Shown here piece after piece: positions 1 through 5,809 of a DNA stretch of 6,401 nucleotides. The DNA is from an uncultured Clostridium sp. Its GTDB lineage: Bacteria; Bacillota; Clostridia; Lachnospirales; Lachnospiraceae. Each line of letters begins with the position of its first letter. Position 1 is the first letter of the stretch. The position numbers were made by a program, and so were the translations under genes. The notes beneath the pieces are model-generated. The model saw nothing but the letters and a program-made list of their open reading frames with translations, was not told where the DNA came from and made no database searches. The DNA lies in assembly GCA_958349075.1 (NCBI GenBank), contig CATWBR010000266.1, forward strand, positions 1-6,401. The letters run 5' to 3'.

Positions 1-458
1 GCCTTACAAGCTTTGTCCTTGAGGAGAACGGTTCCAAGATCTCCATGAAAAAAGAAAAAGAGATTGTCAGCGTATCGGCTCCGGCGGTCCAGACCGTAAT
101 TGCTCCGGGAACGGCAATGCCTCAGGATGCGGCGCTGGCCGGGCTGGCATTACAGCCTGTTTTTGCATCCTCCGAGGCAGCCATGGGAGCGGGCGCAGCA
201 GCTCAGCCGGGTTCCATTGGTTCCGATAAGGTTGTGACATCCCCGCTCGTGGGAACGTTTTACAATTCACCGTCACCCGAGTCAGCCGCCTTTGTATCCG
301 TGGGCGATACGGTGAAAAAGGGCCAGGTGCTCGGAATCATCGAAGCGATGAAGCTGATGAATGAAATTGAGAGCGAATATGACGGCATTGTAGAGGCAGT
401 TCTCGTAGACAATGAAGAGGTCGTGGAGTACGGCCAGCCGCTGTTCAGAATTAAATAA
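1..458 (+). CDS. accB: Biotin carboxyl carrier protein of acetyl-CoA carboxylase (AccB/BCCP), 5'-truncated by window edge
   Basis: AccB carries the covalently bound biotin that shuttles carboxyl groups between biotin carboxylase and carboxyltransferase in the cytosolic acetyl-CoA carboxylase. The frame is open to the left edge (first whole codon at 3) and reads [14 protein letters not shown] before the ATG at 45; this resembles the N-terminal helix region of bacterial AccB, so the ATG at 45 is probably internal and the true start lies upstream. Visible length is 151 residues, against about 155-165 for the family. Numbering from that ATG, residues 10-60 form an Ala/Pro-rich flexible linker and 64-137 the biotinyl domain. 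The EAMKLMNE motif places the biotin-accepting lysine at residue 103 (codon 351-353). The YNSPSPES segment matches the 'thumb' loop typical of AccB rather than of other biotinyl domains. fabZ follows after a 51-nt gap. Identity is secure; only the start is missing. Confidence 0.96.
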   Translation, partial: LTSFVLEENGSKISMKKEKEIVSVSAPAVQTVIAPGTAMPQDAALAGLALQPVFASSEAAMGAGAAAQPGSIGSDKVVTSPLVGTFYNSPSPESAAFVSVGDTVKKGQVLGIIEAMKLMNEIESEYDGIVEAVLVDNEEVVEYGQPLFRIK

Positions 459-509
459 ACAGGTTGGAATGAATGTTTCGCGGGCTTTGTCCCGGAAAGA
501 AGGTAAAAC

Positions 510-932
510 ATGTTGGGAATCAAAGAAATCCAGGAAATTATTCCTCACCGCCATCCGTTTCTCCTCATCGACTGTATTGAGGAAGTAACACCGGGTGAAG
601 GTGCGGTAGGATATAAATCAGTTACTTATAACGAGCCGTTTTTTGCAGGCCATTTTCCGCAGGAACCGGTTATGCCGGGCGTGCTGATCGTGGAAGCGCT
701 CGCGCAGGTTGGCGCGGTAGCTATCTTAAGCCAGGAAGAAAATAAGGGCAAAGTTGCTTATTTTGGTGCGATTAACAGTGCAAAATTTAAGAAAAAGGTT
801 ATTCCCGGCGATAAACTCAAGCTGGAATGCCATATTATCAGGCGCAAAGGGCCGGTGGGAATCGGCAGCGCAACCGCGACGGTGGACGGTAAGGTTGCTG
901 TCTCGGCGGAATTAACATTTATGATTGGATAG
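510..932 (+). CDS. fabZ: 3-hydroxyacyl-[acyl-carrier-protein] dehydratase FabZ
   Basis: FabZ removes water from 3-hydroxyacyl-ACP to give trans-2-enoyl-ACP in the elongation cycle of type II fatty-acid synthesis. The 140-residue hot-dog-fold protein has the usual family length. Visible signatures are [10 protein letters not shown] at residues 12-21 and the active-site stretch [20 protein letters not shown] at 47-66, with catalytic His48 and Glu62 at the 14-residue spacing known for FabZ. AGAAGG at 498-503 lies 6 nt before the ATG and supports this start. Its position between accB and accC is the canonical Firmicute order. Some FabZ homologues (FabN of enterococci) also isomerise the double bond to make unsaturated acids. 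That cannot be decided from the sequence, and no fabM is visible here. Confidence 0.97.
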   Translation: MLGIKEIQEIIPHRHPFLLIDCIEEVTPGEGAVGYKSVTYNEPFFAGHFPQEPVMPGVLIVEALAQVGAVAILSQEENKGKVAYFGAINSAKFKKKVIPGDKLKLECHIIRRKGPVGIGSATATVDGKVAVSAELTFMIG

Positions 933-942
933 GTGAGGGCCG

Positions 943-2295
943 ATGTTTAATAAGATTTTGATCGCAAACCGGGGAGAGATCGCAGTTCGGATCATCCGGG
1001 CCTGCAGGGAAATGGGAATAAAAACGGTAGCCGTTTATTCGGAAGCCGACAGGGATGCGCTTCATACATTTCTGGCCGATGAGGCCATCTGTATCGGGCC
1101 GGCTGCGTCTACGGAAAGCTATCTGGATATGGAGAGAATTATCTCCGCCACCGTGGCAATGAAAGCGGATGCGATTCATCCGGGCTTTGGTTTTCTCTCA
1201 GAGAATGCCCGCTTTGCAGAGCTGTGCGAAAAGTGCAATATTAAATTTATCGGGCCGTCCGCAGAGATTATCCATAAGATGGGCAACAAATCGGAAGCCA
1301 GAAAGACCATGATGGAGGCCGGGGTTCCGGTTGTTCCGGGCAGCAAGGAGCCTGTTTTCGCAGCCGCAGAAGGACTTAAGCTGGCAAAGACAATCGGTTT
1401 TCCCGTTATGATTAAGGCGTCCTCCGGAGGCGGAGGAAAGGGAATGAGAATTTCCCGGGGAGCGGATGATTTTGAGGCCAACTTTAACCAGGCCCAGATG
1501 GAATCCGTCAAAGGCTTTTCCGACGACACCATGTATATTGAGAAATATATTGAACAGCCAAGGCATATTGAGTTCCAGATTCTGGCCGATTCATACGGCA
1601 ATGTGGTCCATCTGGGCGAGCGCGACTGTTCTATCCAGAGAAGACATCAGAAGGTGCTGGAAGAATCACCTTCTGTCGCCATTTCGGCAGACTTAAGGAA
1701 ACGGATGGGTGAGACTGCAATCAAAGCGGCCGAGGCCGTCGGCTACGTCAATGCGGGAACCATTGAATTTCTGCTGGATAAGAGCAAAGAGTTCTATTTT
1801 ATGGAAATGAATACCCGTATCCAGGTGGAGCATCCGGTCACGGAAGCGGTTACGGATATGGATTTGATAAAGGAACAGATTAAAATTGCGGCGGGAGAGA
1901 AGCTTTCCTTTACTCAGGAAGATGTGGTCATCAGAGGCCATGCCATCGAATGCCGGATTAATGCAGAGAATCCTGAAAAGAATTTCATGCCGTGCCCCGG
2001 ACGTATCACCAATGTCCATGTGCCGGGAGGCAGAGGCGTCAGGATTGACACAGCCATATACAATGATTACATGGTTCCGCCGAACTATGATTCCATGCTT
2101 TTAAAGCTTATCGTTTACGATAAAGACCGGGAGTCCGCGATTGCCAAGATGCGCAGCGCCCTCGGTGAGCTGATAATCGAGGGAATCGAGACGAACCTGG
2201 ATTTCCAGTATGAAATCATGAGCAGTGAAGCCTACCAGAACGGGGAGGTTGACACGGACTTTATTCCGCGTTATTTCCCTCAGTACTGTAAATAA
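943..2295 (+). CDS. accC: Acetyl-CoA carboxylase, biotin carboxylase subunit (AccC)
   Basis: AccC uses ATP and bicarbonate to carboxylate the biotin of AccB, the first half-reaction of acetyl-CoA carboxylase. At 450 residues it has the normal length. The N-terminal biotin-carboxylase domain begins FNKILIANRGEIAVRIIRAC (residues 2-21). The ATP-grasp domain carries the glycine-rich loop KASSGGGGKGMR at 158-169. The active-site segment EMNTRIQVEHPVTEA lies at 288-302 and the C-terminal biotin-carboxylase domain follows. By comparison with E. coli AccC, the key residues all appear present: Lys116, Lys158, His208, Lys237, Glu275, Glu288, Arg292, Gln294, Glu296 and Arg338. The gene starts 10 nt after fabZ and its ribosome site (AGGTGAGG, 931-938) overlaps the fabZ stop, so translational coupling is likely. 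Pyruvate carboxylase and other biotin-carboxylase relatives are unlikely given length and operon context. Confidence 0.97.
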   Translation: MFNKILIANRGEIAVRIIRACREMGIKTVAVYSEADRDALHTFLADEAICIGPAASTESYLDMERIISATVAMKADAIHPGFGFLSENARFAELCEKCNIKFIGPSAEIIHKMGNKSEARKTMMEAGVPVVPGSKEPVFAAAEGLKLAKTIGFPVMIKASSGGGGKGMRISRGADDFEANFNQAQMESVKGFSDDTMYIEKYIEQPRHIEFQILADSYGNVVHLGERDCSIQRRHQKVLEESPSVAISADLRKRMGETAIKAAEAVGYVNAGTIEFLLDKSKEFYFMEMNTRIQVEHPVTEAVTDMDLIKEQIKIAAGEKLSFTQEDVVIRGHAIECRINAENPEKNFMPCPGRITNVHVPGGRGVRIDTAIYNDYMVPPNYDSMLLKLIVYDKDRESAIAKMRSALGELIIEGIETNLDFQYEIMSSEAYQNGEVDTDFIPRYFPQYCK

Positions 2296-2384
2296 GGTGC
2301 AGAAAACGAGTTCATTACAGTTCAGTCTTTGGCTAAACAGCACGGAATACATCGGGCTTGAACAATCACACAATTTCCGTCTAA

Positions 2385-2393
2385 GAAGGGGAG
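2385..2393 (+). promoter_or_regulatory. Ribosome binding site deciding the accDA start
   Basis: The purine run GAAGGGGAG ends with GGAG at 2390-2393. It is 1 nt from the ATG at 2395 and 7 nt from the ATG at 2401, so the second ATG is the more likely start. The effect on the protein is two residues. Confidence 0.6.
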
Positions 2394-2400
2394 AATGCCT

Positions 2401-4224
2401 ATGTTAAGAGATATGTTTAAGAAAACGTATACCTTAATCGATACAAAATATGCGGACAGGAGCGGGGAAGACCAGCCGGAAAATGGCGAAGAACCCAATA
2501 TCCCGAAAGGATTATGGCGCAAATGCAACAAATGCGGCCGTCCGATTTATACAGAGGATGTTAAGAACAATTTTTATGTCTGCCCAAAGTGCAGCGGTTA
2601 TTTCCGCATCCATGCCCACAGGCGTATTGAAATGCTCATAGACGAGGGAACCTTTGAGGAATGGGATAAGGAAATGGAATTCGTAAATCCTCTCGGATTC
2701 CCAGGGTATGAGAAGAAGATTGGGGCTGCGAAGGAGAAATCGGGCCTCAATGAAGCTGTCATTACGGGTCAGGGAAAGATTTACGGACAGGATACCGTAA
2801 TTGCGGTCTGTGATTCAAGATTCCTGATGAGCAGTATGGGCCATAATGTGGGTGAAAAAATCACCAGAGCTGTGGAGCGCGCTACCTGTGCGAAGCTTCC
2901 GGTCGTTATTTTTGCCGCTTCGGGCGGAGCCAGGATGCAGGAAGGACTTGTTTCCCTGATGCAGATGGCCAAAACATCGGCTGCCCTCAAGCGCCATCAC
3001 GAAGCGGGCCAGCTCTATGTCAGCGTCCTGACCGATCCGACGACAGGGGGTGTGACGGCCAGCTTTGCAATGCTGGGCGATATTATCCTTGCCGAGCCGG
3101 GAGCCCTGATCGGTTTCGCAGGCCCAAGAGTAATTGAACAGACGATCCGCCAAAAACTGCCAGAAGGATTCCAGAGAGCCGAATTTTTACTGGAACACGG
3201 TTTTGTGGATCGGATTGTAGAGCGTAAAGACCAGAAAGAGGCGATTGCAAGGATTCTCAGGATGCACAGCGGAAAGAAGAGCTGGCGGAAGGATATGGAC
3301 GAAGACGAGCGTAAACGCGAGTCGGCGGCAAGAATCTGTGCGAGGGAGGCGGCAGGCCTGGCAGCGGGAAAACCGCGGGGACCGATTGCGCCGTTCTCGG
3401 GCGAGATGAGGATGAAGACGCTTGATAAGATAACAAACAGACAGCAGGATGCATGGGAGACGGTGCTGAGATCCAGAAGCGCCGACCGCCTTGTAGCCAG
3501 CGATTATATCCGCGTTTTATTTGACAATTTTATGGAGATGCACGGCGACCGCTATTATGGCGACGACGGAGCGGTGCTCGGCGGTATTGCAACTTTCTAT
3601 GGGATGCCGGTGACGGTAATCGGACAGGAGAAGGGTAAAACCACCAAAGATAACCTGAAGTGCAATTTCGGAATGCCATCCCCGGAAGGTTACAGAAAGG
3701 CGCTCCGCCTGATGAAACAGGCAGAGAAATTCAACCGTCCGGTCATCTGCTTTGTAGATACGCCGGGAGCGTTCTGCGGACTGGAAGCCGAGGAGAGAGG
3801 ACAGGGCGAGGCCATAGCCAGAAACCTTTTTGAAATGTCTGATTTAAAGGTGCCGGTTCTGACCATTGTAATCGGGGAAGGCGGAAGCGGCGGGGCACTG
3901 GGCCTGGCCGTAGCCAATGAAGTGTGGATGATGGAAAACTCCGTTTACTCCGTACTGTCGCCGGAGGGATTCGCTTCGATTCTCTGGAAAGACAGCAAGA
4001 GGGCAAGCGAGGCGGCGAAAGTGATGAAGATGACGGCCAGGGATCTCTATGAGCTGGGGCTTGTGGAACGTATCATAGCCGAGGATCTGCCTGCCACTGC
4101 AGAGACTGTGGAAATAGTCGGGGAAATCATCGACCGCCATATGAGAGAGTTCTTCAAAACCTGCGAAATCATGACTCCTGAAGAGATAATCAGTCAGAGG
4201 TATGATAGGTTCAGAGGATTTTGA
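2401..4224 (+). CDS. accDA: Fused acetyl-CoA carboxylase carboxyltransferase, beta (AccD) + alpha (AccA) in one chain
   Basis: This enzyme transfers the carboxyl group from carboxybiotin-AccB to acetyl-CoA, giving malonyl-CoA. One uninterrupted frame of 607 residues (counted from the ATG at 2401) covers both subunits, which are usually separate proteins of about 290 and 320 residues. The AccD half (about 1-290) has a zinc ribbon with Cys42, Cys45, Cys61 and Cys64 (C-x2-C-x15-C-x2-C), then [10 protein letters not shown] near 173-182 and [17 protein letters not shown] near 211-227. A charged, Ala-rich linker (about 290-335) follows. The AccA half shows [15 protein letters not shown] from 381, the [16 protein letters not shown] region, FVDTPGAF at 451-458, [13 protein letters not shown], and [12 protein letters not shown] at 492-503. 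The N-terminal helices of AccA appear shortened. An in-frame ATG at 2395 would add two residues, but it lies only 1 nt from the GGAG at 2390-2393; the ATG at 2401 has a 7-nt spacing and is preferred. Confidence 0.95.
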   Translation: MLRDMFKKTYTLIDTKYADRSGEDQPENGEEPNIPKGLWRKCNKCGRPIYTEDVKNNFYVCPKCSGYFRIHAHRRIEMLIDEGTFEEWDKEMEFVNPLGFPGYEKKIGAAKEKSGLNEAVITGQGKIYGQDTVIAVCDSRFLMSSMGHNVGEKITRAVERATCAKLPVVIFAASGGARMQEGLVSLMQMAKTSAALKRHHEAGQLYVSVLTDPTTGGVTASFAMLGDIILAEPGALIGFAGPRVIEQTIRQKLPEGFQRAEFLLEHGFVDRIVERKDQKEAIARILRMHSGKKSWRKDMDEDERKRESAARICAREAAGLAAGKPRGPIAPFSGEMRMKTLDKITNRQQDAWETVLRSRSADRLVASDYIRVLFDNFMEMHGDRYYGDDGAVLGGIATFYGMPVTVIGQEKGKTTKDNLKCNFGMPSPEGYRKALRLMKQAEKFNRPVICFVDTPGAFCGLEAEERGQGEAIARNLFEMSDLKVPVLTIVIGEGGSGGALGLAVANEVWMMENSVYSVLSPEGFASILWKDSKRASEAAKVMKMTARDLYELGLVERIIAEDLPATAETVEIVGEIIDRHMREFFKTCEIMTPEEIISQRYDRFRGF

Positions 4225-4255
4225 GTTACTGCTGATACAGTTCACAGGCAACATT

Positions 4256-4299
4256 GTTACCGTTTTAATCCCCCGGGTTATAAGGCGGTTGACGGTAAT
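4256..4299 (+). other. Intercistronic stem-loop between accDA and the flavoprotein gene
   Basis: The spacer contains an outer inverted repeat, TTACCGT (4257-4263) against ACGGTAA (4292-4298). Inside and slightly overlapping it is a stem TTTTAATCC (4263-4271) with GGGTTATAA (4275-4283) around a CCC loop, with one U-U mismatch and one G-U pair. The two halves compete at the base, so the exact fold is uncertain. No run of T follows, so it does not look like a complete intrinsic terminator. It may stabilise or delimit mRNA segments, or lower expression of the last gene. Confidence 0.4.
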
Positions 4300-4315
4300 A
4301 CTTCAGAAACAGGAT

Positions 4316-4320
4316 AGGAG
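4316..4320 (+). promoter_or_regulatory. Ribosome binding site deciding the flavoprotein start
   Basis: AGGAG lies 7 nt upstream of the ATG at 4328, near-ideal spacing. It favours that start over the in-frame ATG at 4202, which lies inside the accDA coding region and would add 42 residues with no family resemblance. Confidence 0.8.
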
Positions 4321-4327
4321 ACATGGA

Positions 4328-5446
4328 ATGTGTAATTTAAAACCGTTGAAAATAGGAGATCTGACGGCAAAATTTCCTATTATTCAGGGCGGGATGGGAG
4401 TAGGCATCAGCCTCTCTTCTCTGGCGGGAGCCGTGGCAAAGGAAGGTGGAGTAGGAATTATATCCACAGCGCAGATCGGTTTTCGTGAGCCGGATTTTGC
4501 CGATGATTCCCAGGCGGCCAACCTGAGGGCCATCGGTACGGAATTCAGGAAGGCGAGGGAGATATCGCCGGACGGGATTATAGGATTCAACATTATGGTT
4601 GCTACCCGCAACTATGCCGAATATGTGAAGGCGGCGGTAAAGGCAGGAGCTAATCTGATTATTTCCGGAGCAGGCCTTCCCATCAACCTTCCGGAGTATG
4701 TAAAGGGTTCCGCAACAAAGATCGCACCGATCGTTTCTTCCGTAAAGTCGGCCATGGTCATCTGTAAGATGTGGGACAGAAAATACAAGACGGCGCCGGA
4801 TCTGGTAGTGGTGGAGGGACCTCTGGCAGGGGGCCATCTCGGTTTTGACAGGGATAAACTGCACGATTTGGGAGTTGACACGGAGCACGCCGCAGATACA
4901 TTCAAAAAAGCGGAGTATGATGACGAGATCAGGGGAATTATCGCCCTGGTTAAAGAATATGCACAGAAATATGAAAAAGAGATCCCGGTAGTTACGGCAG
5001 GGGGCATTTATTCCCATGAGGATGTAATGCATCAGCTTGAACTGGGAGCCGACGGTGTCCAGGTTGCCACGCGCTTTGTAACCACGGAAGAGTGTGACGC
5101 GCCGGAGGCATATAAGCAGGCCTATCTGGATGCAAAGGAAGAGGATATCATCATCGTAAAGAGCCCGGTCGGAATGCCGGGACGTGCGATCAGGAATCAT
5201 TTTCTGAAAGAAGTGGAAAAAGGAAAGCAGGCGATCACCCACTGTTACCGCTGCCTGGAAAAATGTGACCAGGCGAAGATACCCTACTGCATTACAAAGG
5301 CCCTTGTCAATGCGGTGAGCGGTGATGAGGAGAATGCCCTGATTTTCTGCGGAAGCAATGCATGGAGAGCCGACAAGATAGAAACAGTACACCAGGTAAT
5401 GCGGGAATTATGCAGTGGCGAACAGGCCGCAGCCGTTGCGGAGTAA
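4328..5446 (+). CDS. FMN-dependent FabK / nitronate monooxygenase-type oxidoreductase with C-terminal Cys motif
   Basis: This 372-residue TIM-barrel flavoprotein belongs to the broad family that includes enoyl-ACP reductase FabK, nitronate monooxygenases and related NAD(P)H oxidoreductases. Visible signatures are FPIIQGGMGVGIS near the N-terminus (residues 16-28), VEGPLAGGHLGF at 162-173 with the conserved family His170, VVTAGGIYSHEDV at 221-233, and the FMN-phosphate segment LGADGVQVATRFV at 239-251. The C-terminal part, longer than in classical FabK (about 310-325 residues), holds Cys306, Cys309, Cys313 and Cys321 (C-x2-C-x3-C-x7-C), which could bind a metal or iron-sulfur centre or form disulfides. 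The gene is the last before a terminator, 103 nt after accDA, so it is probably the operon's distal cistron. The context suggests an enoyl-ACP reductase or other lipid-related role, but sequence alone does not separate FabK from nitronate monooxygenase. A classical fabK may also lie upstream of the window. Confidence 0.85.
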   Translation: MCNLKPLKIGDLTAKFPIIQGGMGVGISLSSLAGAVAKEGGVGIISTAQIGFREPDFADDSQAANLRAIGTEFRKAREISPDGIIGFNIMVATRNYAEYVKAAVKAGANLIISGAGLPINLPEYVKGSATKIAPIVSSVKSAMVICKMWDRKYKTAPDLVVVEGPLAGGHLGFDRDKLHDLGVDTEHAADTFKKAEYDDEIRGIIALVKEYAQKYEKEIPVVTAGGIYSHEDVMHQLELGADGVQVATRFVTTEECDAPEAYKQAYLDAKEEDIIIVKSPVGMPGRAIRNHFLKEVEKGKQAITHCYRCLEKCDQAKIPYCITKALVNAVSGDEENALIFCGSNAWRADKIETVHQVMRELCSGEQAAAVAE

Positions 5447-5470
5447 TTTGAACGGTTCCGGAAAGAAAAC

Positions 5471-5582
5471 AGCCAGGCAGACCGCCGGTTCCTAAGCTGG
5501 ACGTACGCAGATAAGAAAGCCAGACAATGCAAGGACAGATTATGCTTTAACAGAGCAAAATCTCTCCTTGTACTGCCTGGCT
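5471..5582 (+). repeat. Alternative 10-bp inverted repeat sharing the terminator 3' arm
   Basis: AGCCAGGCAG (5471-5480) is the exact reverse complement of CTGCCTGGCT (5573-5582), the 3' arm of the terminator. Five further pairs follow on the outside after one mismatch. This upstream arm is a near copy of the proximal 5' arm (AGCCAGACAA, 5518-5527), so the two compete for the same partner. Confidence 0.6.
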
Positions 5583-5588
5583 TTTTTT
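5513..5588 (+). terminator. Long-stem intrinsic terminator of the fab/acc operon
   Basis: The 5' arm 5513-5538 pairs with 5562-5587 at 23 of 26 positions, counting G-U pairs. The loop region 5539-5561 can form a further small hairpin (TGCT 5542-5545 with AGCA 5553-5556). The stem core GCCAG/CTGGC runs straight into seven T residues (5582-5588). The structure starts 66 nt after the flavoprotein stop and is the obvious end of the operon. The stem is much longer than most intrinsic terminators. Confidence 0.8.
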
Positions 5589-5594
5589 GGCTGA

Positions 5595-5617
5595 ATGCAC
5601 CCATTTCTTTTGTGCAT
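5595..5617 (+). repeat. Small inverted repeat downstream of the terminator
   Basis: ATGCAC (5595-5600) and GTGCAT (5612-5617) are perfect complements around an 11-nt loop and are followed by an AT-rich stretch. It could be a weak secondary terminator or a protein site. Six base pairs could also arise by chance. Confidence 0.3.
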
Positions 5618-5658
5618 ATTTTACTAAGAACCGACTTTTGTATTAGCTGTTTTGTATA

Positions 5659-5687
5659 TTGACGGCGAATTATTTGTATGCTAATAT
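5659..5687 (+). promoter_or_regulatory. Promoter P1 for the tetR gene (sigma-A type, extended -10)
   Basis: TTGACG (5659-5664) and TAATAT (5682-5687) are separated by exactly 17 nt, with TG at 5679-5680 giving an extended -10. The match to the housekeeping consensus is strong. Transcription would begin near 5694, leaving a leader of about 115 nt before the tetR ATG. A direct repeat GTGAAC-A-GTGAAC (5688-5700) sits at the predicted start point and might be a regulator site. Confidence 0.7.
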
Positions 5688-5725
5688 GTGAACAGTGAAC
5701 GAAATGGTATTTTGGTCATAAGATG

Positions 5726-5804
5726 CCTTGCTTGCTTTTGCACATTCTAAGTGGTAAAATTATTGTGATTATCCAATAACCAGACTATGCAAAAGAAAGA
5801 GGGG
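5726..5804 (+). promoter_or_regulatory. tetR leader stem-loop that could cover its ribosome site
   Basis: CTTGCTTTTGCA (5731-5742) is complementary to TGCAAAAGAAAG (5788-5799) at 11 of 12 positions. Pairing can continue with CCTT (5726-5729) against GGGG (5801-5804), giving 15 pairs of 17 including two G-U. The 3' arm contains most of the tetR Shine-Dalgarno sequence (GAGG from 5799, 7 nt before the ATG). The loop can hold an inner hairpin, TTATTG (5760-5765) with CAATAA (5774-5779). RNA from P1 includes both arms; RNA from P2 lacks the 5' arm. The fold was read by eye, without an energy calculation. Confidence 0.45.
5732..5760 (+). promoter_or_regulatory. Possible second promoter P2 for the tetR gene (extended -10)
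   Basis: TTGCTT (5732-5737) and TAAAAT (5755-5760) are spaced by 17 nt, with TG at 5752-5753 one base before the -10. The -35 is poor (3 of 6) but the extended -10 is good. Transcription would start near 5767, giving a leader of about 43 nt. Confidence 0.45.
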
Positions 5805-5809
5805 GGCAT

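Noticed and set aside
45..47. ATG at 45 as the true accB start
   Set aside because: The frame continues upstream to the window edge with residues resembling the AccB N-terminus, so the gene is taken as truncated by the window.
1176..1601. Overlapping minus-strand open frames opposite accC (1176-1601 and 1198-1566)
   Set aside because: They are shadows of accC; the translations are low-complexity in places and resemble no known family.
2296..2394. Possible regulator operator or promoter between accC and accDA
   Set aside because: TTGAAC occurs in the gap, but no -10 at suitable spacing and no convincing palindrome accompany it.
2225..2407. Small + strand frame bridging the accC-accDA gap
   Set aside because: It overlaps the accC end in another frame, no convincing ribosome site was seen, and the sequence does not look like a protein. 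The 99-nt gap shows no strong promoter or terminator either.
4202..4327. In-frame upstream extension of the flavoprotein gene, starting at ATG 4202 inside accDA
   Set aside because: The extra 42 residues show no family resemblance, the segment runs through the intercistronic stem-loop, and AGGAG at 4316-4320 is ideally placed for the ATG at 4328.
4337..5392. Long open frame of 351 codons on the minus strand opposite the flavoprotein gene
   Set aside because: It lies wholly within a well-supported gene on the other strand, its protein shows no recognisable domain, and such antisense frames are common in coding sequence of this codon bias.
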